DNA from: Streptomyces sp. NRRL F-525
GTDB taxonomy: Bacteria > Actinomycetota > Actinomycetes > Streptomycetales > Streptomycetaceae
Direction: 5' to 3'
Assembly: GCF_000716605.1 (NCBI RefSeq)
Contig: NZ_JNXE01000007.1
Span: 248,001-312,000 of the forward strand
Length of the DNA: 64,000 bases
Of the stretch, positions 25,798-34,277 are shown piece by piece (position 1 is the stretch's first letter; every line of letters begins with the position of its first letter). The notes under the pieces were generated by a model, which was not told the DNA's origin, ran no database searches, and saw nothing but the letters and a program-made list of their open reading frames with translations. The position numbers and the translations under genes are program-made.

Positions 25798-28173
25798 ATG
25801 AACCCCGAACCGTCCCCTCTGCTGCCCAGACGCGACCTGCTCGCCCTCGCCACCGCGACCGGCGCCCTGGCCGCCCTCCCGACCTTCAGCGCCTCCGCCG
25901 CGCCGCAGCGTCCCGACGCCTCGGCCGACGACAACTCGGCCTACGGCAGCGGCGGTTCGCTGAACACGCTGTGGTGGCAGGCCCCCGCCGGCGACACCTC
26001 GATGATCGAACAGGGCCTGCCCGTCGGCAACGGCCGCCTCGGCGCCCTCGCGAGCAACGACTCCGGCCACGAGGTCCTCCTCGTCACCGACGCCACGATG
26101 TGGACCGGCGGCCTGAACGACACGCTCGACTCCGACGGTCAATTCCCGTACGGCCGCGCCGACTTCGGGTCCCTGACCCTGCTTGCCAAGCTCACGGTCG
26201 ACATCCCCGACCACGACCTGGGCGCCGTCTCCGGCTATCGCCGCACCCTCGACCTCGACCGGGGCGTGGTGGGAGCCTCGTACGTCCGCTCGGGAGTGAC
26301 GTACCAGCGGGAGATCTTCTCCAGCCGTCCCGACGACGCGATCGTCCTTCACTTCAGCCAGAACGGCGGTGGACGCTACACCGGCACGATCACGCTGGAG
26401 GGGACGCACGGCGAGGCCGCCGCGACTTCCTTCGGCGCCTCGTTCGCCAACGGCCTGAAGTACGGCGCCGCCGTCACCGCCTACGGCAGCGGCGGCAAGG
26501 TCACGGTCAGCGGCGCGAACATCACCTTCTCCGGCTGCAAGGACCTGACCGTCGTGGTCAGCGGCGGCACCAACTACGCGCCGGACCCCGCCCACGGCTA
26601 CCGCGACCCCAAGGCCGACCCGCAGAAGCTCGCCCGCGCCAAGGTCCGCGCCGCCGCCGGGCACTCGGCCGACACCCTGCTGCGCACCCATGTCGCCGAC
26701 CACCGTGCGGCGTTCGGGACGTTCGGCCTCTCGCTCGGCGAGTCGACCGCCGAGCAGCGTGCCCTCGACACCTGGGAGCGCATCCAGCTGCGCGCCACGA
26801 GCGGTGAGCCCGACCCCGAACTAGAGGCCGCCTACGTGCAGTTCGGCCGCTACCTCATGGTCGGCTCGTCGCGCGGCAGCCTGCCGATGGGCCTCCAGGG
26901 GGTGTGGCTGGACGGCAACGACCCGGACTGGATGGGCGATTACCACACCGACATCAACATCCAGATGAACTACTGGATGGCCGACCGGGTGGGCCTGTCC
27001 TCGTGCTTCGACGCGTTCACCGACTACTGCGTCACCCAGGTGAAGGACTGGACCGAGCTGACCGGCAGGCTGTTCCAGGACTCCCGCAACCGCTTCCGCA
27101 ACACCAGCGGAAAGGTCGCCGGCTGGACCGTCGCCTTCTCCACCAACCCCTATGGCGGGCTTGGCTGGTGGTGGCACCCGGCGGGCAACGCCTGGCTGTG
27201 CAACAGCCTTTGGGAGCACTACGAGTTCACGCACTCCCGCACCCACCTGGAGAAGATCTACCCCCTCCTCAAGGGAGCCTGCGAGTTCTGGGAGGCGCGG
27301 CTGGTCACCACGACCCTGGACAACGGCAAGGAGGTACTGGTCGCGGACCACGACTGGTCGCCCGAGCAGGGTCCGCAGGACGGCAGGGGCAACACCTACG
27401 CCCAGGAAGTGGTGTGGACCCTCTTCGGCAACTACGCGGCGGCTTCGGCGGAGTTGAAGCGGGACAGCGGGTACGCGAACACCGTCTCCGGACTGCGCAG
27501 GCGTCTCTACCTGCCCGTGGTGAGCCCGAAGTCCGGCTGGCTGGAGGAGTGGATGTCTCCCGACAACCTCGGCGAGACCACCCACCGCCACCTGTCCCCG
27601 CTGATCAACCTGTTCCCCGGCGACCGCATCCGCCCCGACGGCTCCACCCCGAAGGACATCGTCGACGGTGCCACCGCCCTGCTCACCGCGCGCGGCATGA
27701 ACAGCTTCGGCTGGGCCAACGCCTGGCGCAGCCTGTGCTGGGCGCGCCTCAAGAACGCCGACAACGCCTACCAGTTGGTCGTCAACAACCTCCGCCCGTC
27801 CGAGAACGGCACCAACGGCACCGCCTTCAACCTCTTCGACATCTACGAGGTGGAGACGGGCCGCGGCATCTTCCAGATCGAGGCCAACTTCGGCACCCCG
27901 GCGGCCGTGACCGAGATGCTCCTGTACTCCCGCCCCGGCCATCTGGAGCTCCTGCCCGCCCTCCCGGACGCCTGGGCCGACTCCGGCTCGATCACTGGGG
28001 TCGGCGCCCGCGGCGGCTTCGTCGTCGACCTGAGTTGGAAGAACGGCAAGCCCACCGAGGTGAAACTCCGCAGCGTCGGCGGTCGCACCACGACCGTCGC
28101 CCACGGCGGAAAGACCCGCACCGTGAGCGTCAAGCCGGGCGGATCCGTCACGTTGAGGGACTTCGCCCGGTGA
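25798..28173 (+). CDS. Secreted GH95 glycosidase (alpha-L-fucosidase/alpha-L-galactosidase type)
   Basis: A 791-residue enzyme with a twin-arginine-type leader (LPRRDLLALATATGALAALP), then a GH95 N-terminal beta domain (EQGLPVGNGRLGALASN, MWTGGLND) and an (alpha/alpha)6 barrel (HTDINIQMNYWMADRVGL, DHDWSPEQGPQDGRG, FGWANAWRSL, FQIEANFG). These are family hallmarks of inverting alpha-1,2-L-fucosidases, with some members acting on L-galactose. It would remove terminal sugars from plant or host glycans outside the cell. It starts 20 bp after GH27 and its stop overlaps the next start (GTGA), so the genes form one operon. Confidence 0.9.
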   Translation: MNPEPSPLLPRRDLLALATATGALAALPTFSASAAPQRPDASADDNSAYGSGGSLNTLWWQAPAGDTSMIEQGLPVGNGRLGALASNDSGHEVLLVTDATMWTGGLNDTLDSDGQFPYGRADFGSLTLLAKLTVDIPDHDLGAVSGYRRTLDLDRGVVGASYVRSGVTYQREIFSSRPDDAIVLHFSQNGGGRYTGTITLEGTHGEAAATSFGASFANGLKYGAAVTAYGSGGKVTVSGANITFSGCKDLTVVVSGGTNYAPDPAHGYRDPKADPQKLARAKVRAAAGHSADTLLRTHVADHRAAFGTFGLSLGESTAEQRALDTWERIQLRATSGEPDPELEAAYVQFGRYLMVGSSRGSLPMGLQGVWLDGNDPDWMGDYHTDINIQMNYWMADRVGLSSCFDAFTDYCVTQVKDWTELTGRLFQDSRNRFRNTSGKVAGWTVAFSTNPYGGLGWWWHPAGNAWLCNSLWEHYEFTHSRTHLEKIYPLLKGACEFWEARLVTTTLDNGKEVLVADHDWSPEQGPQDGRGNTYAQEVVWTLFGNYAAASAELKRDSGYANTVSGLRRRLYLPVVSPKSGWLEEWMSPDNLGETTHRHLSPLINLFPGDRIRPDGSTPKDIVDGATALLTARGMNSFGWANAWRSLCWARLKNADNAYQLVVNNLRPSENGTNGTAFNLFDIYEVETGRGIFQIEANFGTPAAVTEMLLYSRPGHLELLPALPDAWADSGSITGVGARGGFVVDLSWKNGKPTEVKLRSVGGRTTTVAHGGKTRTVSVKPGGSVTLRDFAR

Positions 28174-29426
28174 GCGCCGGACGGGCACGACTGCGCCGTA
28201 CGGCCGCACTGATCCTGCTCGCCGCCGCCTTCCAGGCCGGACCCGCACACGCACAACCGCAAGCACAACCGCACGCGCAGATACAGGCACAGGCACAGAC
28301 ACAGGTGAAGGCCTTGAACGACCCGAGAGGCGTGATCACCTGGGGATCGAGCGCCGACCACCTGGGCGACGGCGTCGCCGACCGCAGCTACCGGCTGATC
28401 GTCCACACCAGCGTGGCCGGCACCGATCTGCGGATCCGGCTCTCCAACGCCTTCGGCGACCGGCCGCTGACCTTCGACAGCGCCTACGCCGGTGTGCAGA
28501 AGGCGGGTGCCGCGGTCGTCCCCGGCTCCAACCGGCGGCTCACCTTCGACGGCGCGAAGTCGGTCACCATCCCGGCGGGCGCGGTCGCTTACAGCGACCC
28601 GCTCCCCGGCAGGCTGCCCGCCGCGACCAACCTCGTGGTCAGCATCCACAGCCCGGACGCGGCGGGCCCGGCGACCGGCCACGGCATGGCGATGCAGACG
28701 TCGTACGCCACCCAGGGCGACCACACCGGCGAGGAAGGCGCCGCTGCGTGGACGGACACCACCGGCTCCTGGTACTACCTCGACGCCGTCTCCGTACGGC
28801 CGAGCGCGGGCATCGGTGCCGTGGTCACGCTCGGGGACTCCATCACGGACGGCTGGGCGTCCACGTCGGACCTCAACCGGCGCTGGCCCGATTACCTGGC
28901 CCGCCGGCTCGCGCGCGCCGACACGGCCGTCAAGGGTGTGGCCAACGAAGGGATCTCCGGCAACAAGGTCCTCGCCGACGGCGCCGGGCAGAGCGCCCTG
29001 AACCGCTTGCAGCGCGATGTGCTGTCGCAGCCCGGTGTCCGCACCGTGTTCCTCTTCGAGGGCGTCAACGACATCAAGGCACACTCCGGCGTCACCGCTC
29101 AGGACCTGATCGCGGGCTACCGCGAGATCATCGAGCGGGCGCACGCGGCCGGGAAGTGTGTCGTCGGTGCCACGGTCGGACCGTTCAAGGGCTGGCCCGA
29201 ATGGGATGCGGCGGGCGAGGCGGTACGCCAGGAGGTCAACCAATTCATCAGGAGCAGCGGGGAGTTGGACGCGGTCACCGACTTCGACCACATCCTCCGC
29301 AGCCCCTACGACCAGGAGAGGATGCTCCCCTTCTTCGACGGCGGCGACCACATCCACCCCAACGACAAGGGGATGGCGGCGATGGCCGACGCGGTCGACC
29401 TCAAGGCCCTCGACTGCGGGAAGTGA
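28170..29426 (+). CDS. Secreted SGNH/GDSL esterase
   Basis: This 418-residue protein has a Sec signal (residues 1-28), an odd Gln/Ala/Pro-rich linker (AQPQAQPHAQIQAQAQTQ) and an N-terminal beta domain. An SGNH hydrolase follows, with block I GDSITDGW holding the nucleophile Ser, block III EGVNDI with the oxyanion Asn, and block V DGGDHIHPN with the catalytic Asp and His. It probably removes acetyl or other acyl groups from sugars. The GTG start overlaps the GH95 stop by four bases, so it is translationally coupled. Deacylation together with GH27 and GH95 fits stepwise removal of decorations from one branched polysaccharide. Confidence 0.88.
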   Translation: MSAGRARLRRTAALILLAAAFQAGPAHAQPQAQPHAQIQAQAQTQVKALNDPRGVITWGSSADHLGDGVADRSYRLIVHTSVAGTDLRIRLSNAFGDRPLTFDSAYAGVQKAGAAVVPGSNRRLTFDGAKSVTIPAGAVAYSDPLPGRLPAATNLVVSIHSPDAAGPATGHGMAMQTSYATQGDHTGEEGAAAWTDTTGSWYYLDAVSVRPSAGIGAVVTLGDSITDGWASTSDLNRRWPDYLARRLARADTAVKGVANEGISGNKVLADGAGQSALNRLQRDVLSQPGVRTVFLFEGVNDIKAHSGVTAQDLIAGYREIIERAHAAGKCVVGATVGPFKGWPEWDAAGEAVRQEVNQFIRSSGELDAVTDFDHILRSPYDQERMLPFFDGGDHIHPNDKGMAAMADAVDLKALDCGK

Positions 29427-29429
29427 ACC

Positions 29430-32393
29430 TCAGCCGGACGCCGTCGCCTCCGGGGTGATCAGCCCCTGGCGGTAGGCGATCGCCACCGCCTCCGTACGGC
29501 TCGCGGCGCCCAGCTTCGCGAGGATGTTGGAGACGTGGACGCTAGCCGTCTTGCCGGTGATGAACAGCTCCTCGCCGATCTGACGGTTGCTGCGCCCGAG
29601 GGCGAGCAGCCGCAGCACGTCCCGCTCGCGGGCCGTCAGCGGCGAGGGGCGGTCCCCGGCGTCCGGTGCCGGGTCGCCCAGGCGGCCACGGCGGACGAGT
29701 GTGTCCAACCGTGCGAGCAGGGGAGCGGCGCCGAGCCGGGCGGCCGTCTCCCGTGCCGCGCGGGCCTGGTCGGCCGCCTCATCGCGGCGGTCGGCCGCCA
29801 ACAGGGCTTCGGCGTAACGGAATTGGCAGCGCGCCCGTTCGTAGACATCGCCGTAGCCGAACGCGGTCACCGCCTTCTCCCAGGCCGCCGCGTCCGGTCC
29901 GGTGGCCGCCCGTGTCCACTCGGCCTCGGCGCGGGCCAGCCATGCCTGTCCTTCCGGCCCCTGCGGTCGGGCCTCACCACCCGCGCCGGCCACCGACCGG
30001 GCCAGCTCGACGAGTTCCGTCGCGGTGTCCGTCCAGCGGCGCACGCCCGCATCGTCACCGCTCAGCCGTAGCGCGGTGGCCTTGTCGGCGACCGCGGCCA
30101 GGGCGAGGGCGGCGAGCCGGACCGTGAGGTCGGGACGGCGGCCGGAGTCGTCGGTGAGGGCGGCGACCGCGGTGCGCAGGTGCTCGACGGCCGTCTCCGG
30201 GTCGCCCTGGACGGCGGCGGCGTCGGTGAGCACGAGGGCCGCCACCATTGAGGCCATCCAGTCGAACGGCCCGTCCAGCAGGGCCCGGGCCCGCTCCACT
30301 GCGCTCAAGTCACCGCGCGCCAGCGCCACATACAGCGCGGGCCCCATCGTGAAGCCACCCGCGTGCGGCAGCACTTCCGCGTCGCTCGCGGCCGCCTTCA
30401 CGCACTCGTCCCAGCGGCCCAGCGTGTACAGCACCAGGAGCTGGAGATAGCGCATCTCCAGCGGATACGGCGACGAGAGCAGCCCGGCGCGGCGGGCCCG
30501 GTCAAGACCCTCGGCGAGCCAGGGCAGCGACTCCTCCAGGTCCCCGGACTCGAAGCTGCCGATGGCGAGATGGAACAGGGCGCGCATCTCCACGGGCGAG
30601 TGCCCGGCCTCCCGGGCCAGCTCACGTGCCTGCGCGAGCCGCTCCCGGCCCTCTCTGGTGCGTCGGCCGCCCTTTTCGAGCGTGGCCAGCGAGATCAGCA
30701 AGTCGGCCCGGGCATCGGTCAGTTGGAGTTCCTCGGCGGTGCGCAGGGCCTGGCGGGCGATCCGCAGCGCGGTCTCGTCGTCGCCGACCTGGCGGGCCGC
30801 CAGCACATGCGTGGCCGCCGCCCACACCCAGGTCCGCGAGGGCGGCTCGGCGGGGATCATCTCCAACGCCTCGCTGCTGTACGCGAACGCGGCCGTGAGG
30901 CTGTCGACGCCCATCAGATTGCCGGCCAGCGTGTAGCGCACCCGGGCGGCCAGCTCGGAGTCCGTGTCCTGGCCGATCCCAGCGAGCGCGGAGCGGGTGA
31001 GGGAGACCGCGCGGTGCGCGTCCCCGGCGTGGGCCGCTGCCGCCGACGCGCGCAGGGTGAGGGTCACGCTGCCGATGCCCTCGCCCGAGGGCCGGGCGGC
31101 CGGGTCCACCGACGACCACAGATCGAGGACGGTTTCGAGATGCCGTAGCTCCTCGGCGGGTGCGCCGACGTGCCGGGCGTGGTCGGCGGCCTCCAGGGAC
31201 GCGGCCAGTGCCTCGGCCAGGTCGTGGCTCTCGCGGTAGTGATAGGCGCGCTCCGCCGCGCTCTCGGCCGGGTGTCCGCGCGAGGCGAGGAGGCGGGCGA
31301 AGGCGCCGTGCTGCCGGGAGCGCTCGCCGGGGAGGAGGTCGGCGTACACCGCCTCGCGGGCGAGGGCGTGCCGGAAGGAGTATGTGTCGGCGTGTCCGGG
31401 GACCAAGAGCTGGCGCTCGACGGCCTCGCGCAGCGCCGACTCCAGCTCGTCCTCCGGGAGTTGGACCGCGTCGCGCAGCAGGTCGTACTCGACGCGGCGT
31501 CCGGCGACGGCGGCTGTGCGCAGCACCTGCTGGGCGGTGTCGGAGAGTTGCTCGAAACGGATCAGCAGGACGTCGGCCAGACCGCTCGGTACCCCGCCCG
31601 CCTCCATGTCGCTCGCCGCGAGCAACTCCTCGGCGTAGAAGGCGTTTCCCTCGGCGCGCTCGACGATCCGGCGGACCGTGCCGTCCGGCACCGGGTCCGT
31701 ACGCAGCGCGCGCACCAGCCGGGCGACCTCCGCGTCCCCCATGGGCCGCAGCTCCAGCCGCTCCACGGCGGGCAGCCGCACCAGCTCGGCCAGCAGGGGC
31801 CGTAGGGGATGGCGGCGGTGGAGGTCGTCCGCGCGGTACGACGCGAACACCGCCAGGCGGTGGGTGGGCGCGCCACCCGCCGGGCGCTGGAGAATGCCCC
31901 GGCTGAGCAGGAAGCGGAGCAGGTCGCGGGAGGACTGGTCGGCCCAGTGCAGGTCCTCCAGGACCAGGAGCAGGGGAGCGATGTCGGCGAGGTCGGCCAG
32001 CAGTCCGGCGATGCCCTCGAAGAGCCGCAGCCGGCCGCCCGCGTCCCGGGCCGCGTCCGAACCGGCGCCCAGCAGCCGGTCGACCGCCGGATGCGCGGCC
32101 AGAGCGGCGGCGAAGCGTTCGTCGTCGGCCAGGACACCGAGGATCTCGGTGAAGGGGAGATACGGCAGACCGACGTCACCGAGGTCGACGCAGTGGCCCG
32201 TGAGGACGGTCATCCCCGCACTCGCCGCCCGCGCCGCCACCTCGTCGAGCACCCGTGTCTTGCCGACGCCCGCGTCCCCGGCGATCAGCACCGCCCCCGC
32301 CGTACCCGCGCGGGCGCGCTCCAGCACACCGGCGAGGCGGGCGAGTTCCTCGTCCCGGCCGATGAGCGGGGCTGCTGCCACGGATGACGTCAC
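29430..32393 (-). CDS. Large ATP-binding LuxR-family (LAL/MalT-like) regulator
   Basis: This 987-residue STAND-type regulator opens with LIGRDEELARLAGVLE, the Walker A GDAGVGKTRVLD (about residue 45) and a Walker B in PLLLVLEDLHWADQSS. Then comes a long helical TPR-like sensor region, and a LuxR helix-turn-helix at the end (LTARERDVLRLLALGRSNRQ, then NILAKLGAASRTEAVAIAY). Such proteins bind ATP and an inducer, oligomerise and activate transcription. The GTG at 32393 starts the conserved part. It ends three bases from the stop of the SGNH gene, convergent with the glycan operon, which it might also control; that is only proximity. Confidence 0.9.
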   Translation of the reverse strand: MTSSVAAAPLIGRDEELARLAGVLERARAGTAGAVLIAGDAGVGKTRVLDEVAARAASAGMTVLTGHCVDLGDVGLPYLPFTEILGVLADDERFAAALAAHPAVDRLLGAGSDAARDAGGRLRLFEGIAGLLADLADIAPLLLVLEDLHWADQSSRDLLRFLLSRGILQRPAGGAPTHRLAVFASYRADDLHRRHPLRPLLAELVRLPAVERLELRPMGDAEVARLVRALRTDPVPDGTVRRIVERAEGNAFYAEELLAASDMEAGGVPSGLADVLLIRFEQLSDTAQQVLRTAAVAGRRVEYDLLRDAVQLPEDELESALREAVERQLLVPGHADTYSFRHALAREAVYADLLPGERSRQHGAFARLLASRGHPAESAAERAYHYRESHDLAEALAASLEAADHARHVGAPAEELRHLETVLDLWSSVDPAARPSGEGIGSVTLTLRASAAAAHAGDAHRAVSLTRSALAGIGQDTDSELAARVRYTLAGNLMGVDSLTAAFAYSSEALEMIPAEPPSRTWVWAAATHVLAARQVGDDETALRIARQALRTAEELQLTDARADLLISLATLEKGGRRTREGRERLAQARELAREAGHSPVEMRALFHLAIGSFESGDLEESLPWLAEGLDRARRAGLLSSPYPLEMRYLQLLVLYTLGRWDECVKAAASDAEVLPHAGGFTMGPALYVALARGDLSAVERARALLDGPFDWMASMVAALVLTDAAAVQGDPETAVEHLRTAVAALTDDSGRRPDLTVRLAALALAAVADKATALRLSGDDAGVRRWTDTATELVELARSVAGAGGEARPQGPEGQAWLARAEAEWTRAATGPDAAAWEKAVTAFGYGDVYERARCQFRYAEALLAADRRDEAADQARAARETAARLGAAPLLARLDTLVRRGRLGDPAPDAGDRPSPLTARERDVLRLLALGRSNRQIGEELFITGKTASVHVSNILAKLGAASRTEAVAIAYRQGLITPEATASG

Positions 32394-32472
32394 GCACCCA
32401 TCCTGGCACGCGCCACTGACAACGCACCTGGCCACCGGGCGGGAGACGGCTCTCCGCCCGGCGGGCCGGGGT

Positions 32473-32823
32473 TCAGCGCAGGGTCTCGGCCCAGTTCGCC
32501 GGGACGCGTCCCGCGGGACCCGGCACCGGCTGGTCCTTCGGGTGGCTCACCGGGGCGGCGAGTTCGGGACCGGAGTCGTACAGCTCGGAGGTGGTGAAGT
32601 TCCAGAACCAGTCCTCGCCGGGTTCGTAGCTCTGGATGAACGGGTGTCCCGTGGACTGGTAGTGGGCCGTGGCGTGCTTGGCGGGGGAGTCGTCGCAACA
32701 GCCGATGTGGCCGCACTGCGCGCACCGCCGGAGATGGAACCACCAGCCGTCGGCGGCGTCGCACTCCACGCAACCGGCGCCGCTCGGCGGGACGGTGGGG
32801 TCGATTCCGGTGATGTCGCTCAT
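32473..32823 (-). CDS. UBP-type zinc finger protein
   Basis: The 116-residue protein is almost entirely a ubiquitin-hydrolase-type zinc finger: GCVECDAADGWWFHLRRC, then AQCGHIGCCDDSPAKHATAH and STGHPFIQSYEPGEDWFWNF, with the Cys/His ligands in order and conserved aromatic residues. In eukaryotes this finger binds ubiquitin C-termini; in bacteria it is common and unexplained. It is the last gene of a three-gene unit: its ATG overlaps the stop of the histidine kinase gene by four bases, so it is translated with the kinase. Confidence 0.9.
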   Translation of the reverse strand: MSDITGIDPTVPPSGAGCVECDAADGWWFHLRRCAQCGHIGCCDDSPAKHATAHYQSTGHPFIQSYEPGEDWFWNFTTSELYDSGPELAAPVSHPKDQPVPGPAGRVPANWAETLR

Positions 32824-34277
32824 GCGGACTCCTCGGGCGTCTCGTTGTCGACGGCGGTGAGCGGGAGCAGGACCTGGAAGCGGGTGTCGCCCGGCAGCGA
32901 CTCCACCTGGAGGGTGCCGTGGTGCTTGTTGACGACGATCCGCCAGGAGATGTCCAGACCGAGCCCCGTGCCCTCGCCCACCGGCTTGGTGGTGAAGAAC
33001 GGATCGAAGATACGGCCACGGATCTCCTGCGGCACACCGGGCCCCGTGTCACGGAACTCGACCATCAGCTGGTCGTGCACCAGAGCCGTCCTTACCGTCA
33101 ACGTCCCTTCCCCGCCTGTGCTGTTGATGGCGGAGACCGCGTTGTCGATCAGGTTGGTCCACACCTGGTTGAGCTCGGCCGGGTAGGCCGGGATCTTCGG
33201 GAGCGTCCGGTCGTAGTCCTTGACGACCTTGATGCGGTCGCCGGTCTTCCCGCCGAGCATCAGCAGGGTGCTGTCGAGGAGTTCGTGCACATCGGCGACC
33301 TGGTAGGGCGCGCGGTCCAGCTGCGAGTACTGCTTGGCGGCGCCGACCAGGTTCGAGATCCGGGTGGTGGAGTCCTCGATCTCCGTCATCAGCAGCTCGG
33401 TCTCGACCGTGTAGCTGAGCCAGCCGACCGCTGCCTGCAGCACGTCCTCGTCCACGGCCGCCGCGACCTGGTCCAGCCAGTCGATGTCGAGACCGGCCTG
33501 CACGAAGGTGGGCGCGATCTGCCAGGCCTGCATGATGCCGTGGTCGTCGAGCCAGTCCGTGAGCGCGTCCTCGCGGTCCGAGGCCTCCAGGGGGCTCAAC
33601 GTCGGTGCCTTGGCGACGCGTTCGGCCGTGCGCTCCTGGATGTCGATCAGGTTCGCGAGGGCCTCGCGCGAGTACGGGCCGGAGGAGATGACCCGCAGCT
33701 TGTGCCGCATCTTCGCCACCCGCTCGCGCAGCGTCGAGGTGGCCCGGACGGCGGCGGCGGCGGGGTTGTTGAGCTCGTGCGTCAGCCCGGCCGACAACGA
33801 GCCCAGCGCCAGCAGCCGTTCACGCTGGCTGATCGCCAACTGGGTGCTCTTCGAACCGAAGAAGAGGCCCTCCAGGAGGTGCACCGCCATCGGGAACCAC
33901 TCGCTCATGATGGCCGCGAAGGTCTCGGCGGGCAGCACGAAGAACCGCGTGGGCTCCGTCACCCGCATCGAGTTGAGGTACACCTGCTGCACCCGGTCGC
34001 CGATGTAGGCCTGCATCGCGCCGGTGTACACGCCGCGTTGAGAGGTCCGGCTGACCTCGACGTCGTCGCCGCCGACCCGCCGCGACAGCACGACGGTGCC
34101 CTCGATCATGACGTAGAAGCAGGTCGCGGGGTCGCCCTCGGTGTAGACGGGTCCGGCCTCGAACAGCTCGACTTGCCCGTCGCAGCACAGCCGGCCGAGC
34201 TGCTCCGGTGTCAGCTTCTCGAACAGGAACAGCGTGCCGATCTCCTGCGGGCTGCACGGCAGCACCTGCCCGCTCAT
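32820..34277 (-). CDS. Cyclic-nucleotide-binding-domain histidine kinase
   Basis: The 485-residue soluble kinase has an N-terminal Crp/cNMP-type sensor (about 5-135; FEKLTPEQLGRLCCDGQVEL and FYVMIEGTVVLSRR), a helical linker, an H-box LSAGLTHELNNPAAAAVRAT (His near 178) and a C-terminal HATPase domain with QVWTNLIDNAVSAIN (N-box), DTGPGVP (G1) and GEGTGLGLDISW (G2). There are no membrane helices. The start ATG overlaps the stop of the receiver-thioredoxin reductase gene (ATGA). It is the natural partner of that receiver domain; the ligand of the cNMP-like domain is unknown. Confidence 0.9.
   Translation of the reverse strand: MSGQVLPCSPQEIGTLFLFEKLTPEQLGRLCCDGQVELFEAGPVYTEGDPATCFYVMIEGTVVLSRRVGGDDVEVSRTSQRGVYTGAMQAYIGDRVQQVYLNSMRVTEPTRFFVLPAETFAAIMSEWFPMAVHLLEGLFFGSKSTQLAISQRERLLALGSLSAGLTHELNNPAAAAVRATSTLRERVAKMRHKLRVISSGPYSREALANLIDIQERTAERVAKAPTLSPLEASDREDALTDWLDDHGIMQAWQIAPTFVQAGLDIDWLDQVAAAVDEDVLQAAVGWLSYTVETELLMTEIEDSTTRISNLVGAAKQYSQLDRAPYQVADVHELLDSTLLMLGGKTGDRIKVVKDYDRTLPKIPAYPAELNQVWTNLIDNAVSAINSTGGEGTLTVRTALVHDQLMVEFRDTGPGVPQEIRGRIFDPFFTTKPVGEGTGLGLDISWRIVVNKHHGTLQVESLPGDTRFQVLLPLTAVDNETPEESA

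Noticed and set aside
32473..32823. Ubiquitin-like conjugation system
   Set aside because: The UBP finger is real, but no E1, E2, JAB or ubiquitin-like gene is nearby; the link is to the redox kinase operon instead.
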